Source of the DNA: Ignavibacteriaceae bacterium
GTDB lineage: Bacteria > Bacteroidota > Ignavibacteria > Ignavibacteriales > Ignavibacteriaceae
Assembly: GCA_031292465.1 (NCBI GenBank)
Contig: JARLHB010000067.1
Coordinates: forward strand, 1-7,719
DNA length: 7,719 nt
Reading direction: 5' to 3'
Below the pieces are notes generated by a model. The model searched no databases and was not told where the DNA came from. It saw nothing but the letters and a program-made list of their open reading frames with translations. This document shows positions 1-6,767 of this stretch, piece by piece (the first letter of the stretch is position 1; the number at the start of each line of letters is the position of its first letter). A program made the position numbers and the translations under genes.

Positions 1-114
1 TGTTTCATAAAATACCTGTTATTCAAAAGAAATGATTACTATTTAAGAGGGCAAGGCAGAAGTTTTTATTATTAATATAAAAATGATACTCATTGCAAAC
101 CTAAACGAAGCTTC

Positions 115-133
115 ATGTTGAATAAGTCAACAT
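115..133. promoter_or_regulatory. Perfect 7-bp inverted repeat over the -35 box, candidate operator
   Basis: ATGTTGA at 115-121 and TCAACAT at 127-133 are exact reverse complements separated by 5 bases (ATAAG). The right arm contains the whole putative -35 hexamer of the promoter for the kinase gene at 217. A dimeric regulator bound here would be expected to block RNA polymerase, but no regulator gene is visible nearby and the motif is not assigned to a known family. Confidence 0.35.
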
Positions 134-155
134 AATTAGCATAATATTTTATAAT
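127..155 (+). promoter_or_regulatory. Putative sigma70-like promoter of the histidine kinase gene
   Basis: A perfect TATAAT lies at 150-155, exactly 17 bases downstream of TCAACA at 127-132, which matches 4 of 6 bases of TTGACA. The predicted start of transcription is near 162, giving a leader of about 55 bases before the ATG at 217. The rest of 1-126 is AT-rich, has no convincing gene, and may include the end or promoter of a neighbour outside the window. The Bacteroidota-type -7 box (TAnnTTTG) is only approximated here, so a standard sigma70-like reading is preferred. This is a pattern match, not a mapped start. Confidence 0.45.
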
Positions 156-203
156 TTGATTTAATTACTAGAAAATATTTTCGATAATAAAAAGAATACA
201 ACT

Positions 204-207
204 GGAG
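204..207 (+). promoter_or_regulatory. Ribosome binding site that decides the kinase start
   Basis: GGAG at 204-207 lies 9 bases before the ATG at 217. A second ATG at 210 is only 2 bases from GGAG and opens a 4-codon frame that ends at 222-224, so the ATG at 217 is the supported start. Confidence 0.6.
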
Positions 208-216
208 TAATGGTAT

Positions 217-3114
217 ATGAGTGACATACCAAAATCGAAGTTACAACTCCTCAACAAAAAAGCAAGTCTTAATAAAAAGGCTGGTAAAAATATATCAGGA
301 ACTAAAAAGGCAAGCAGGACAGAACTGCCCCTAGATATTAAGGGTAATGCGGGTTCTATATCAAAGGGATTGCCTTATATTGTCATATCCTTTGATAAAA
401 AAGGAACGTACTTAAAAATTGTTGAGACATCCGGGCAAAAATTATTATTCAAATCGGCAAAAAATATATTAGGTAAAACAGTACACGATGTATTCTCAAA
501 ACAACTGGCTGATTTATTTCTTGAAAATATTAATAAAGTAATTAAGACTAAACGTCCTGTAACTATTGAATATAAAATATTAGTAAAAAGAACCGAGCAT
601 TTGTTTTCCGCTACAATATCGGCCGTCGATAAGAACTCGGTAACCGCCATAATCCTGGATATAACCAGTCATGAGCATAGTAAAGAGACCGGCAAGAATA
701 CGCTTCAACTACTCCGTTTAGCGTGGGAAAACTCAAATGACGGGATGAGATTAACAAACAGCCATGGTACAATTATAAAGGTTAATAAAGCTTATTGTCA
801 GTTGGTAGGCAAAACAAAAAGGGAACTTGAAGGTAAATCCTTAGATATTGTATATAGCAAGGGATTCAAAAATACTGCAGCTAAAACTCACCAGGAAATA
901 TTTAATGATGTTGATACAAATTCATATCATGAATATGAGGCAACGCTTTGGAATAAGAAAGCGTTATGGTTCGGTATTTCCAGTTCTTTTTTCAAAATTG
1001 CAAACCAGGAACCATGCCTTCTTTGTATATTCAACGATATAACAGAACGCAAGATAAACGAAGTTAAAATTACCCAGGCGTTTTCTTTATTGAATGCTAC
1101 TATTGAATCAACAGCCGACGGTATATTGGTAGTGGATTTAAAAGGGACTATAACCGGGATGAATCAAAAGTTCATTAAAATGTGGAATATCCCATTAGCT
1201 TTAACCGATTCAAAAAAAGAAGATAAACTTCTTCAACTGCTTAGTAATAAATTAAAAGAGCCTGATAAATTTATTTCCAGAATAAATTGGCTTTATGAGT
1301 TCTCAGAATCTGAGAGTATTGATACAATAGAATTTAAGGACGGTAAAATATTCGAAAGATACTCCATACCTCAAAAAATAGATAACAAGGTTGTAGGCAG
1401 AGTTTGGAATTTCAGAGATATTACTCAGAAAAAAATCTCTGAAGAAGCTTTAATTGAAAGCGAAAAAAGATTCCGTTCACTTTTTGAAGCCTCAGCCGAA
1501 GGTATATGCATCATATCCGACAAATCTGAAGAATGCAACGACCGTTTTTGCAATCTTTTAGGCCGTAAAAAAGAAGAAATTATTGGCCGTCCTCCCTGGG
1601 AATTTTGCCCTGAAATTCAGCCGAATGGAATTTCTTCAAAGGAGTATATGCTTGAAAAAATTAACCTGGCTCATATGGGAATTCCTCAATATTTCTACTG
1701 GCAGTATAAATATAGCAACAATTCATTAATAGACACTGAAGTATCTGTTAAAAGTGTAGTAGTCGGCAAAAAGAACCTTATACAGGCAACCATTCACGAT
1801 ATAACCGAAAGGAAAAGATTTGAAAAGATCCAGAATGCACTGTATAAAATATCCGAAGCCGTAAATACAACTGAAGATATTCAAACACTTTATTCCGATA
1901 TACACGAAGTAATAAAAAGTTTAATGGCAGCAAATAACTTTTATATAGCCCTTTATGATGAAGAAGAAAATATCCTGACATTTCCTTATTTTCTGGATGA
2001 ATATGATCAACCGCCAATGCCAAGAAAACCCGGAGGTGGTTTAACTGAATATGTATTAAAGACCGGTAAAGATTATATTATTACAAGTGAAGAAGATCTT
2101 GAACTTCGCGAAAAAGGAGTTGTTGATTTAGTCGGCGAACCTGCTGCCGTATGGGTCGGTGTAGCGCTTAAACATGAAGGCCATATTAGGGGCGTAATGG
2201 CTGTACAGGATTATTATAATAAGAATGCTTATGGCGAAATTGAAAAACAAATACTTGTATTCGTTTCCGAGCAGATTGCTCTTGCCATCGACCGGAAGCG
2301 TACTTCAGATGAGCTTATAAATTACACAAAGCAGTTAAAAGCAAATAAAGATCTTCTTGAAGAAAGAGCCCGGGAACTGGCACATTTAAATTCCCAGCTT
2401 GCAGAATCGGAAAGAAGACTTCAGGATTTGAATATAAGCAAAGATAAATTATTCTCCATTATAGCACATGATTTAAAAGGGCCTTTCCAACCGTTGCTCG
2501 GGATATCAGATATTCTTGTTGAAGAATATGATAGTCTTGCTTCAGAAGAAAGGGTTAAATTCATAAAAGAGATGAATAACTCTCTAAAAAATCAGTATAA
2601 GTTGTTAGAAAATCTTTTGGATTGGTCAAGGCTTCAAACCGGAAGAATGCCTTACAGCCCGGAAAATATTAATTTGTTTGAAACCGTAGAGTCTAATTTT
2701 CAAATATTTAAACCGAAGTCCGAAAGTAAAAATATTACATTGTTAAACAGTGTTCCGCAAAATATTTTTGTGTTTGCCGATGTATATATGCTTCAGTCTA
2801 TTATTCAAAACCTGGTTTCAAATTCCATAAAGTTTACAAATAACAGCGGCACAATTACTGCTAAGGCTAAAAGTGAAGGCGATAAAGTTGTAATTTCAAT
2901 TTCCGATACCGGGGTTGGTATTTCCAAATCCGATATAGACAAGATTTTCAAAATAGATATGCAATACACTACTTTAGGAACTGAAAAAGAAAAAGGAACC
3001 GGACTCGGATTAATTATTTGCAAAGAACTTGTTGAGAAGAACGGCGGTAAAATCTGGATTGAAAGCGAAATCAACACGGGTTCTGAATTCTTTATAACAT
3101 TGCCCGGCCGTTAA
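217..3114 (+). CDS. Soluble hybrid-sensing histidine kinase, 4 x PAS - GAF - HisKA - HATPase_c
   Basis: This 965-residue sensor kinase should autophosphorylate a histidine with ATP and pass the phosphate to a response regulator. After a Lys-rich, low-complexity N-terminus (1-45) come four PAS domains, at about 52-150, 166-279, 289-407 and 415-535; the last three end in the typical D-I-T-[EQ]-[RK]-K signature. A GAF domain follows (about 538-695), then a charged coiled coil (697-742). The HisKA H-box is FSIIAHDLKGPF with phosphoacceptor His751. The HATPase_c domain shows an N-box (N865, N869), a G1 box DTGVGIS (D897) and a G2 box GTGLGL (927-932). There is no transmembrane segment or signal peptide, so it should sense cytoplasmic or diffusible cues. 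There is no receiver domain and no response regulator gene in the window, so it is an orphan here. The kinase call is firm; the ligand and partner are unknown. Confidence 0.95.
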   Translation: MSDIPKSKLQLLNKKASLNKKAGKNISGTKKASRTELPLDIKGNAGSISKGLPYIVISFDKKGTYLKIVETSGQKLLFKSAKNILGKTVHDVFSKQLADLFLENINKVIKTKRPVTIEYKILVKRTEHLFSATISAVDKNSVTAIILDITSHEHSKETGKNTLQLLRLAWENSNDGMRLTNSHGTIIKVNKAYCQLVGKTKRELEGKSLDIVYSKGFKNTAAKTHQEIFNDVDTNSYHEYEATLWNKKALWFGISSSFFKIANQEPCLLCIFNDITERKINEVKITQAFSLLNATIESTADGILVVDLKGTITGMNQKFIKMWNIPLALTDSKKEDKLLQLLSNKLKEPDKFISRINWLYEFSESESIDTIEFKDGKIFERYSIPQKIDNKVVGRVWNFRDITQKKISEEALIESEKRFRSLFEASAEGICIISDKSEECNDRFCNLLGRKKEEIIGRPPWEFCPEIQPNGISSKEYMLEKINLAHMGIPQYFYWQYKYSNNSLIDTEVSVKSVVVGKKNLIQATIHDITERKRFEKIQNALYKISEAVNTTEDIQTLYSDIHEVIKSLMAANNFYIALYDEEENILTFPYFLDEYDQPPMPRKPGGGLTEYVLKTGKDYIITSEEDLELREKGVVDLVGEPAAVWVGVALKHEGHIRGVMAVQDYYNKNAYGEIEKQILVFVSEQIALAIDRKRTSDELINYTKQLKANKDLLEERARELAHLNSQLAESERRLQDLNISKDKLFSIIAHDLKGPFQPLLGISDILVEEYDSLASEERVKFIKEMNNSLKNQYKLLENLLDWSRLQTGRMPYSPENINLFETVESNFQIFKPKSESKNITLLNSVPQNIFVFADVYMLQSIIQNLVSNSIKFTNNSGTITAKAKSEGDKVVISISDTGVGISKSDIDKIFKIDMQYTTLGTEKEKGTGLGLIICKELVEKNGGKIWIESEINTGSEFFITLPGR

Positions 3115-3123
3115 TCTATTACA

Positions 3124-3155
3124 GAAATAAAATAGTTCAGTTTAAATTTTATTTC
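3124..3155. terminator. AT-rich inverted repeat between convergent genes, possible weak bidirectional terminator
   Basis: GAAATAAAAT at 3124-3133 and ATTTTATTTC at 3146-3155 are perfect 10-bp complementary arms around a 12-base loop. The element sits between the kinase stop (3112-3114) and the convergent aldehyde dehydrogenase, and its right arm runs into that gene's stop codon (3154-3156). The stem holds only one G-C pair and has no clean U-tract, so it would be weak; position is the main argument. Confidence 0.3.
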
Positions 3156-4518
3156 ATTTTATAAAAACTGTTTTTGCATTAACAAATTCTTTTATGCCGG
3201 GGAAAGACAGCTCCCTGCCGTAGCCGGATTCTTTTATACCTCCAAAGGGTAAACGCGGATCCGATTTTACAAAATCATTTACAAAACAGCATCCGGCATT
3301 AAGTTTTTCCTTAGCTATCCTTTCTCCATTTTCAACGCTGCTTGTAAAAACCGCAGCACCCAGACCAAAGGTTGTATTATTTGCAGTGTAAATGGCTTCT
3401 TCCTCATCTCTTACTTTTATCAATGCAGCAACAGGGCCAAACAATTCTTCTTCATATGCAGGCATACCGACAGCAACATTTGAGAGCACCGTAGGCGGAT
3501 AATAAGCACCTTTCACATTAGGAACCAGCCCGCCGGTTAACAGCTTTGCCCCCTTTTCTATACTCTTTATCACCTGCTGATGGAGTTCATCCCTTAAATC
3601 AACTCTTGCCTGCGGGCCAAGGTCATTCTCCGTATTAAACGGGTCACCCATTTTTTTTGATTCCATTTTTTGAACAAACAATTTTTCAAATTCATCATAC
3701 ACTGCATCAACTATTATAAATCTTTTTGCCGCTATACAACTCTGCCCGCCATTAAGTAATCTTGAAGTAACACATACTTCAGCTACTTTTTCTATATCGG
3801 CATCCTCAAGAATTAAATACGGGTCACTGCCGCCAAGTTCAAGCACGGTTTTCTTTAGTACAGATACGGCAACTGCCGCAACTGCTTTCCCGGCAGATAC
3901 ACTGCCTGTTAACGTAACAGCGCTGATATTTTTATTTTCTATTATTGGTTTTATATTATTGGATGAAACAATTAGAGTTCTAAAGAGGTCGCCTGGAAAA
4001 CCTGCCTCCCGGAAAACTTCTTCAATGGCAAGTGCACATCCGGTAACATTTGAAGAATGTTTTAGCACGCCTGCATTGCCTGCCATTAAATTCGGGGCGG
4101 CAAACCTGAACACCTGCCAAAATGGGAAGTTCCAGGGCATAATTGCAAGTACCACTCCTAACGGCCTGTAAGTAATATAACTCTTTGAAGCCTCTGTCAT
4201 TACTAAATCATCCGCAAGAAATCTTTCTGCATTCTCAGAATAATAATCGCAGACAGATGCACATTTTTCAACTTCGGCTTTAGATTGATTTATGGGCTTT
4301 CCCATTTCCAATGTCGTTATCTCCGCCAATGTAACCCTCCTGTTCCGCAGAATATTTGCAGCATTTTTCATATATAATGCTCTTGTTTTAAAATCCGTTT
4401 CCTTCCAATATGTAAATGCATTATAAGATCCCAAAATAATATTGTTTATTTCAGTTTTAGACATTTCTTTATAAACTTTGATTTTTTCCCTGGTAGCAGG
4501 ATTTATTGACTGTATCAT
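3154..4518 (-). CDS. NAD(P)+-dependent aldehyde dehydrogenase, probable succinate-semialdehyde dehydrogenase (GabD1/Sad group)
   Basis: This 454-residue protein belongs to the ALDH superfamily, which oxidises an aldehyde to the carboxylate with NAD(P)+; the likely substrate is succinate semialdehyde, giving succinate. All catalytic features are present: MPWNFPFWQ with oxyanion Asn130, the cofactor-loop Lys153, the Rossmann motif GSVSAG (205-210), ELGGSDP with general base Glu227, GGQSC with nucleophile Cys261, and EELFGP with Glu358. The C-terminus carries LPFGGIKESGYGRE (423-436). The opening SINPATRE and the length near 455 fit the short GabD1/YneI-type enzymes, which supports the start at 4518. 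Only a weak GGA/GAG-like site lies upstream. No GABA transaminase or transporter is adjacent, so substrate assignment is by family resemblance; another short-chain aldehyde is possible. The gene is monocistronic and divergent from the HEPN/MNT pair. Confidence 0.88.
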   Translation of the reverse strand: MIQSINPATREKIKVYKEMSKTEINNIILGSYNAFTYWKETDFKTRALYMKNAANILRNRRVTLAEITTLEMGKPINQSKAEVEKCASVCDYYSENAERFLADDLVMTEASKSYITYRPLGVVLAIMPWNFPFWQVFRFAAPNLMAGNAGVLKHSSNVTGCALAIEEVFREAGFPGDLFRTLIVSSNNIKPIIENKNISAVTLTGSVSAGKAVAAVAVSVLKKTVLELGGSDPYLILEDADIEKVAEVCVTSRLLNGGQSCIAAKRFIIVDAVYDEFEKLFVQKMESKKMGDPFNTENDLGPQARVDLRDELHQQVIKSIEKGAKLLTGGLVPNVKGAYYPPTVLSNVAVGMPAYEEELFGPVAALIKVRDEEEAIYTANNTTFGLGAAVFTSSVENGERIAKEKLNAGCCFVNDFVKSDPRLPFGGIKESGYGRELSFPGIKEFVNAKTVFIK

Positions 4519-4543
4519 AGCTCGTCCAAATTATTTATGGATA

Positions 4544-4622
4544 ATACTTGTTTAAAGTATAAAAAGAATTATTAAAAAAAAGAAGTTACCCGCCTCATAA
4601 GATTGCAAAGTATTCAAACTTT
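4544..4622. promoter_or_regulatory. Divergent intergenic region with AAGTAT-type inverted repeats
   Basis: The 150-bp gap between the aldehyde dehydrogenase (-) and the HEPN gene (+) contains ATACTT (4544-4549) and AAGTAT (4555-4560), a 6-bp inverted repeat with a 5-base spacer. AAAGTAT recurs at 4607-4613, where AAAGT (4607-4611) also pairs with ACTTT (4618-4622). These could be half-sites of one regulator serving the divergent promoters. The arms are short and AT-rich, so chance is a real alternative. Confidence 0.22.
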
Positions 4623-4626
4623 ATTA

Positions 4627-4655
4627 TTGATAAAGGTTTATTAAATATATGTATT
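4627..4655 (+). promoter_or_regulatory. Possible promoter of the HEPN/MNT pair
   Basis: TTGATA at 4627-4632 (5 of 6 matches to the -35 consensus) is followed after 17 bases by TGTATT at 4650-4655, a poor -10. Transcription from it would start only a few bases before the ATG at 4669, giving an almost leaderless mRNA, consistent with the absence of any Shine-Dalgarno site there. This is a weak pattern match. Confidence 0.2.
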
Positions 4656-4668
4656 AAGTTTACAAATT

Positions 4669-5055
4669 ATGGCAAAAGACTATAAGGAATGGTTCAGGCA
4701 ATCTGATTATGATTATGAAACCGCCTTGTTTATGCATGAGTCGGGACGCTATTTTTATGCTGTTTTCATGTGCCATCTTTCAATAGAGAAAGCTTTAAAA
4801 GGCTTATATTTAAAGAGGACGAAAATAGTTCCACCCAAAATTTATAAACTTATGTATTTTATTGATAAATTAAGCTTAGAACCTAACGAAGATTTCACAT
4901 TATTTATTGCAGGCCTGGATAGTGCAGGTGTTGCAACAAGGTACCCTGATTCTCTAAAAATAATCAGCAGTGAATATAAGAGAAAAAATACTCTGGATAT
5001 TTTAAAGAAAGCTAAAGAATTATTACAATGGTTAAAAAAAGAGCTGATAAAATAG
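4669..5055 (+). CDS. HEPN domain protein, partner of the adjacent minimal nucleotidyltransferase
   Basis: This 128-residue, all-helical protein matches the HEPN family (PF05168-like). It shows the amphipathic first helix (EWFRQSDYDYETALFM), the SIEKALKGLYL helix (38-48), a PPK turn (55-57), TRYPD (90-94) and a C-terminal helix ending in ELLQWLKKEL. Many HEPN proteins are RNases with an Rx4-6H motif. No such motif can be found here: the only His residues are 23 and 36, neither in that spacing after an Arg. The PPKTHDL stretch common in this family reads PPKIYKL, with Tyr59 in place of His. It may therefore be a substrate-binding or regulatory partner rather than an active RNase toxin. No Shine-Dalgarno sequence precedes the ATG. 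Its 3' end overlaps the next gene by 28 bases, which points to coupled translation. It could be a toxin-antitoxin component or a modification module; I cannot decide. Confidence 0.82.
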   Translation: MAKDYKEWFRQSDYDYETALFMHESGRYFYAVFMCHLSIEKALKGLYLKRTKIVPPKIYKLMYFIDKLSLEPNEDFTLFIAGLDSAGVATRYPDSLKIISSEYKRKNTLDILKKAKELLQWLKKELIK

Positions 5056-5360
5056 TAGAGTACTTAACTAAAAGGTTATTGGAAAGCGATATTAACGTTT
5101 ATAAAGTGGTTTTATTCGGTTCACAAAACAACGGTAATCCGAATAAAGACAGTGATTTAGACTTGGCAGTAATTTCTGATGACTTTAAGAACAAAAGCAT
5201 TTGGGACAGGGGCCCAATGATAATGGATTTAGAGCGCGAAGTAATGAAAAAATTCGACATCCCTATAGATTTAATTAAGCTTACTGTTGAAGAATACGAA
5301 AATGAAACCCGCATGATTGCAAGCTATGTTAAAGAAGGGAAAGTGGTATATTCTAAATAA
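5028..5360 (+). CDS. Minimal nucleotidyltransferase (MNT, pol beta superfamily), MntA-like
   Basis: This 110-residue protein has the full nucleotidyltransferase signature. LFGSQNNG begins GSx10DxD, with G31, S32, D43 and D45 (SDLDLAV), and a third acidic residue lies at D81 in IPIDLI. These three Asp residues would bind two Mg2+ ions and an NTP. In the studied HepT/MntA toxin-antitoxin pairs the MNT protein inactivates its HEPN partner by adding AMP to a Tyr; whether this pair does the same is inference. The frame opens inside the HEPN gene (28-base overlap, ATG at 5028 in a different frame). No later ATG precedes the GS motif, so this start stands. The length is normal for an MNT. There is no separate promoter, so the two genes form one transcription unit ending at the hairpin at 5375-5400. 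Confidence 0.87.
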   Translation: MVKKRADKIVEYLTKRLLESDINVYKVVLFGSQNNGNPNKDSDLDLAVISDDFKNKSIWDRGPMIMDLEREVMKKFDIPIDLIKLTVEEYENETRMIASYVKEGKVVYSK

Positions 5361-5374
5361 ATAATCCTTACCTG

Positions 5375-5400
5375 AATAGCCTAATTTAAGTCAGGCTATT
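5375..5400. terminator. Hairpin terminator between convergent genes
   Basis: AATAGCCT (5375-5382) and AGGCTATT (5393-5400) form a perfect 8-bp stem with a 10-base loop. On the + strand the stem is followed by the U-rich TTCATCCTTTT, giving an intrinsic-type terminator 15 bases after the MNT stop codon. The right arm overlaps the stop codon (5396-5398) of the convergent phosphatase gene. The element may act on both strands, though no U-tract follows in the minus direction. Confidence 0.6.
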
Positions 5401-6628
5401 TCATCCTTTTAACAACAACAATAGTCTTATCATCCGAATATTTACCGTTTTTAGAAAAATGTATTACATCATCCATAATGGAATATGTAATTTCTTTAGG
5501 AGACAGGTGTTTTGTTTTCAGGAAAACTTTGGTTAAACGTTCTTCACCGTAATTTTCAAATTTGGTATTGGCGGCATCCGTAACACCATCAGAATAAATA
5601 AGAAGAACATCTCCGGGTTCAAATTTAATGCTGTCAATACTATACTTTGCGCTTGGGGAAGGCCCAAGCACAGGTCCTGTCGGCTGCAGGGTAGTTATTT
5701 CATCAGAATCCTTCTTTACGAACATCGGGGGATTATGCCCGGCATTAGCATAAAGCATAAGGCCGTTTCTGTCTTTTGACAGCTCTCCATAAAATAATGA
5801 CGCAAATTTTTCATCCTTGAATATCTTATTAACAAGAGTATTCAAACGCCTCATAAGAGGAGTAATTTTAATTTCAAAATTGCATGCCATTCTTAAAGCG
5901 CCGGAAATATACATTGCTTCAGCAGCAGCGCTAACGCCTTTGCTTGCAGCATCACCCAATGCAATTGCAAGATGGTCCCCGCCCGGGCCGATTTCAATAT
6001 AATCGAATAAATCCCCGCCGACTATTTCAGCAGGGTCTGATATACCAAACATTAAAAAATCATTATATGTGTATTCATGCTCAGGCAGTATAGCTTTTTG
6101 AACTTCACGCGCTTTATTTAAATCTGCCCGCAACGAAGTAGCACGTTTTGAATATCTCATTTGTTTTATTTGAGACGTTAAAGCGGTTGCAATAATACTT
6201 AACCTTAAACGCAGATTTTCATCTATATTCTGGCTGTTTAAAGCAAGCATATACTCATAATACAATTTACCGTTATATTTTATTTTGGAGCCTACTCCCG
6301 ATGCAGAGTACCTCATTATACCTTTTTTGCGGAGCACTTTGTTTGTTTCGTTCCCAAGTACGGTTCTTTCTTTTGCAACCTGGTCAAATAAAGGATAATC
6401 TTCTATCTTTACCCTAAAATCAGAGTTGATCTTGTCAACATTTCCTGTTTGGAGCAACAATAAATAATCCCCCGATGACGGTTCAAACTGCCAGATCCTT
6501 CCCCCGGTAATTTCAATATTCTCTATTTCAACAATTTGCTGTAATACATATTTAAGCATATCCTTTTCTGTCTCGAATTGTTGAGATGCAAGGTTTTCTA
6601 TAGTTTTATATAGCCTTCTTTGATCCAT
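5396..6628 (-). CDS. GAF domain - PP2C/SpoIIE-type serine/threonine phosphatase (RsbU-like)
   Basis: This 410-residue soluble protein joins an N-terminal GAF-like sensor (about 15-155), a helical linker (160-180) and a SpoIIE-type PP2C phosphatase domain (about 185-408). The linker ends with AREVQKAILP, a hallmark of the family. Metal-binding motifs are GGDLFDY (Asp206), GDAASKG (Asp226), YSDGVTDA (Asp347) and SDDKT (Asp400); NAGHNPP (295-301) and TGPVLG (317-322) are also present. It should remove phosphate from Ser/Thr of an anti-sigma-factor antagonist or similar STAS protein in a partner-switching pathway. No such partner or anti-sigma kinase is encoded here. The usual SGKG after the second Asp reads ASKG, a mild variation outside the metal ligand. 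The start at 6628 gives a normal N-terminus but has only a poor Shine-Dalgarno site. Confidence 0.92.
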   Translation of the reverse strand: MDQRRLYKTIENLASQQFETEKDMLKYVLQQIVEIENIEITGGRIWQFEPSSGDYLLLLQTGNVDKINSDFRVKIEDYPLFDQVAKERTVLGNETNKVLRKKGIMRYSASGVGSKIKYNGKLYYEYMLALNSQNIDENLRLRLSIIATALTSQIKQMRYSKRATSLRADLNKAREVQKAILPEHEYTYNDFLMFGISDPAEIVGGDLFDYIEIGPGGDHLAIALGDAASKGVSAAAEAMYISGALRMACNFEIKITPLMRRLNTLVNKIFKDEKFASLFYGELSKDRNGLMLYANAGHNPPMFVKKDSDEITTLQPTGPVLGPSPSAKYSIDSIKFEPGDVLLIYSDGVTDAANTKFENYGEERLTKVFLKTKHLSPKEITYSIMDDVIHFSKNGKYSDDKTIVVVKRMK

Positions 6629-6767
6629 GTTACCAACTTTTTTGAATATTTTATGGAAAAATTATAAGATGAAAACTATCTAAACAGTTCCAGACTTTAA
6701 ATAGTGCTATAACCGCAGTTTCCCAAACATTTAGTTTTAAAGATGAAATCTGTTTTAAATTAATTTA
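6629..6767. promoter_or_regulatory. Intergenic region with likely -10 box of the phosphatase gene and a short direct repeat
   Basis: On the minus strand a perfect TATAAT lies at 6666-6661, 32 bases before the phosphatase ATG, but no good -35 is seen at 16-18 bases. GTTTTAAA is directly repeated at 6734-6741 and 6752-6759 (period 18) just past the pyrE stop. There is no clear G-C-rich terminator for pyrE, so read-through into the phosphatase gene cannot be excluded. Confidence 0.3.

Noticed and set aside
210..224. A 4-codon frame (ATG GTA TAT GAG TGA) overlapping the kinase start, possible regulatory leader peptide
   Set aside because: Its ATG is only 2 bases from the GGAG site, too close for efficient initiation, and such short frames occur freely by chance.
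375..650. Open frame of 91 codons on the minus strand inside the kinase gene
   Set aside because: It lies wholly opposite a strongly conserved PAS-containing frame and its product shows no domain.
3959..4171. Open frame of 70 codons on the plus strand opposite the aldehyde dehydrogenase
   Set aside because: It is a shadow of a conserved catalytic region, with no ribosome binding site and no domain.
4669..5055. HEPN protein as a standard HepT RNase toxin
   Set aside because: No Rx4-6H motif is present; R27 to H36 has a spacing of eight, outside the motif range, so the label is not justified.
6684..6759. Possible ECF-type promoter (GGAACT on the minus strand) and the GTTTTAAA direct repeat as regulatory sites for the phosphatase
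   Set aside because: No matching -10 for the ECF reading, and the repeat is short and AT-rich, so both fall within chance.
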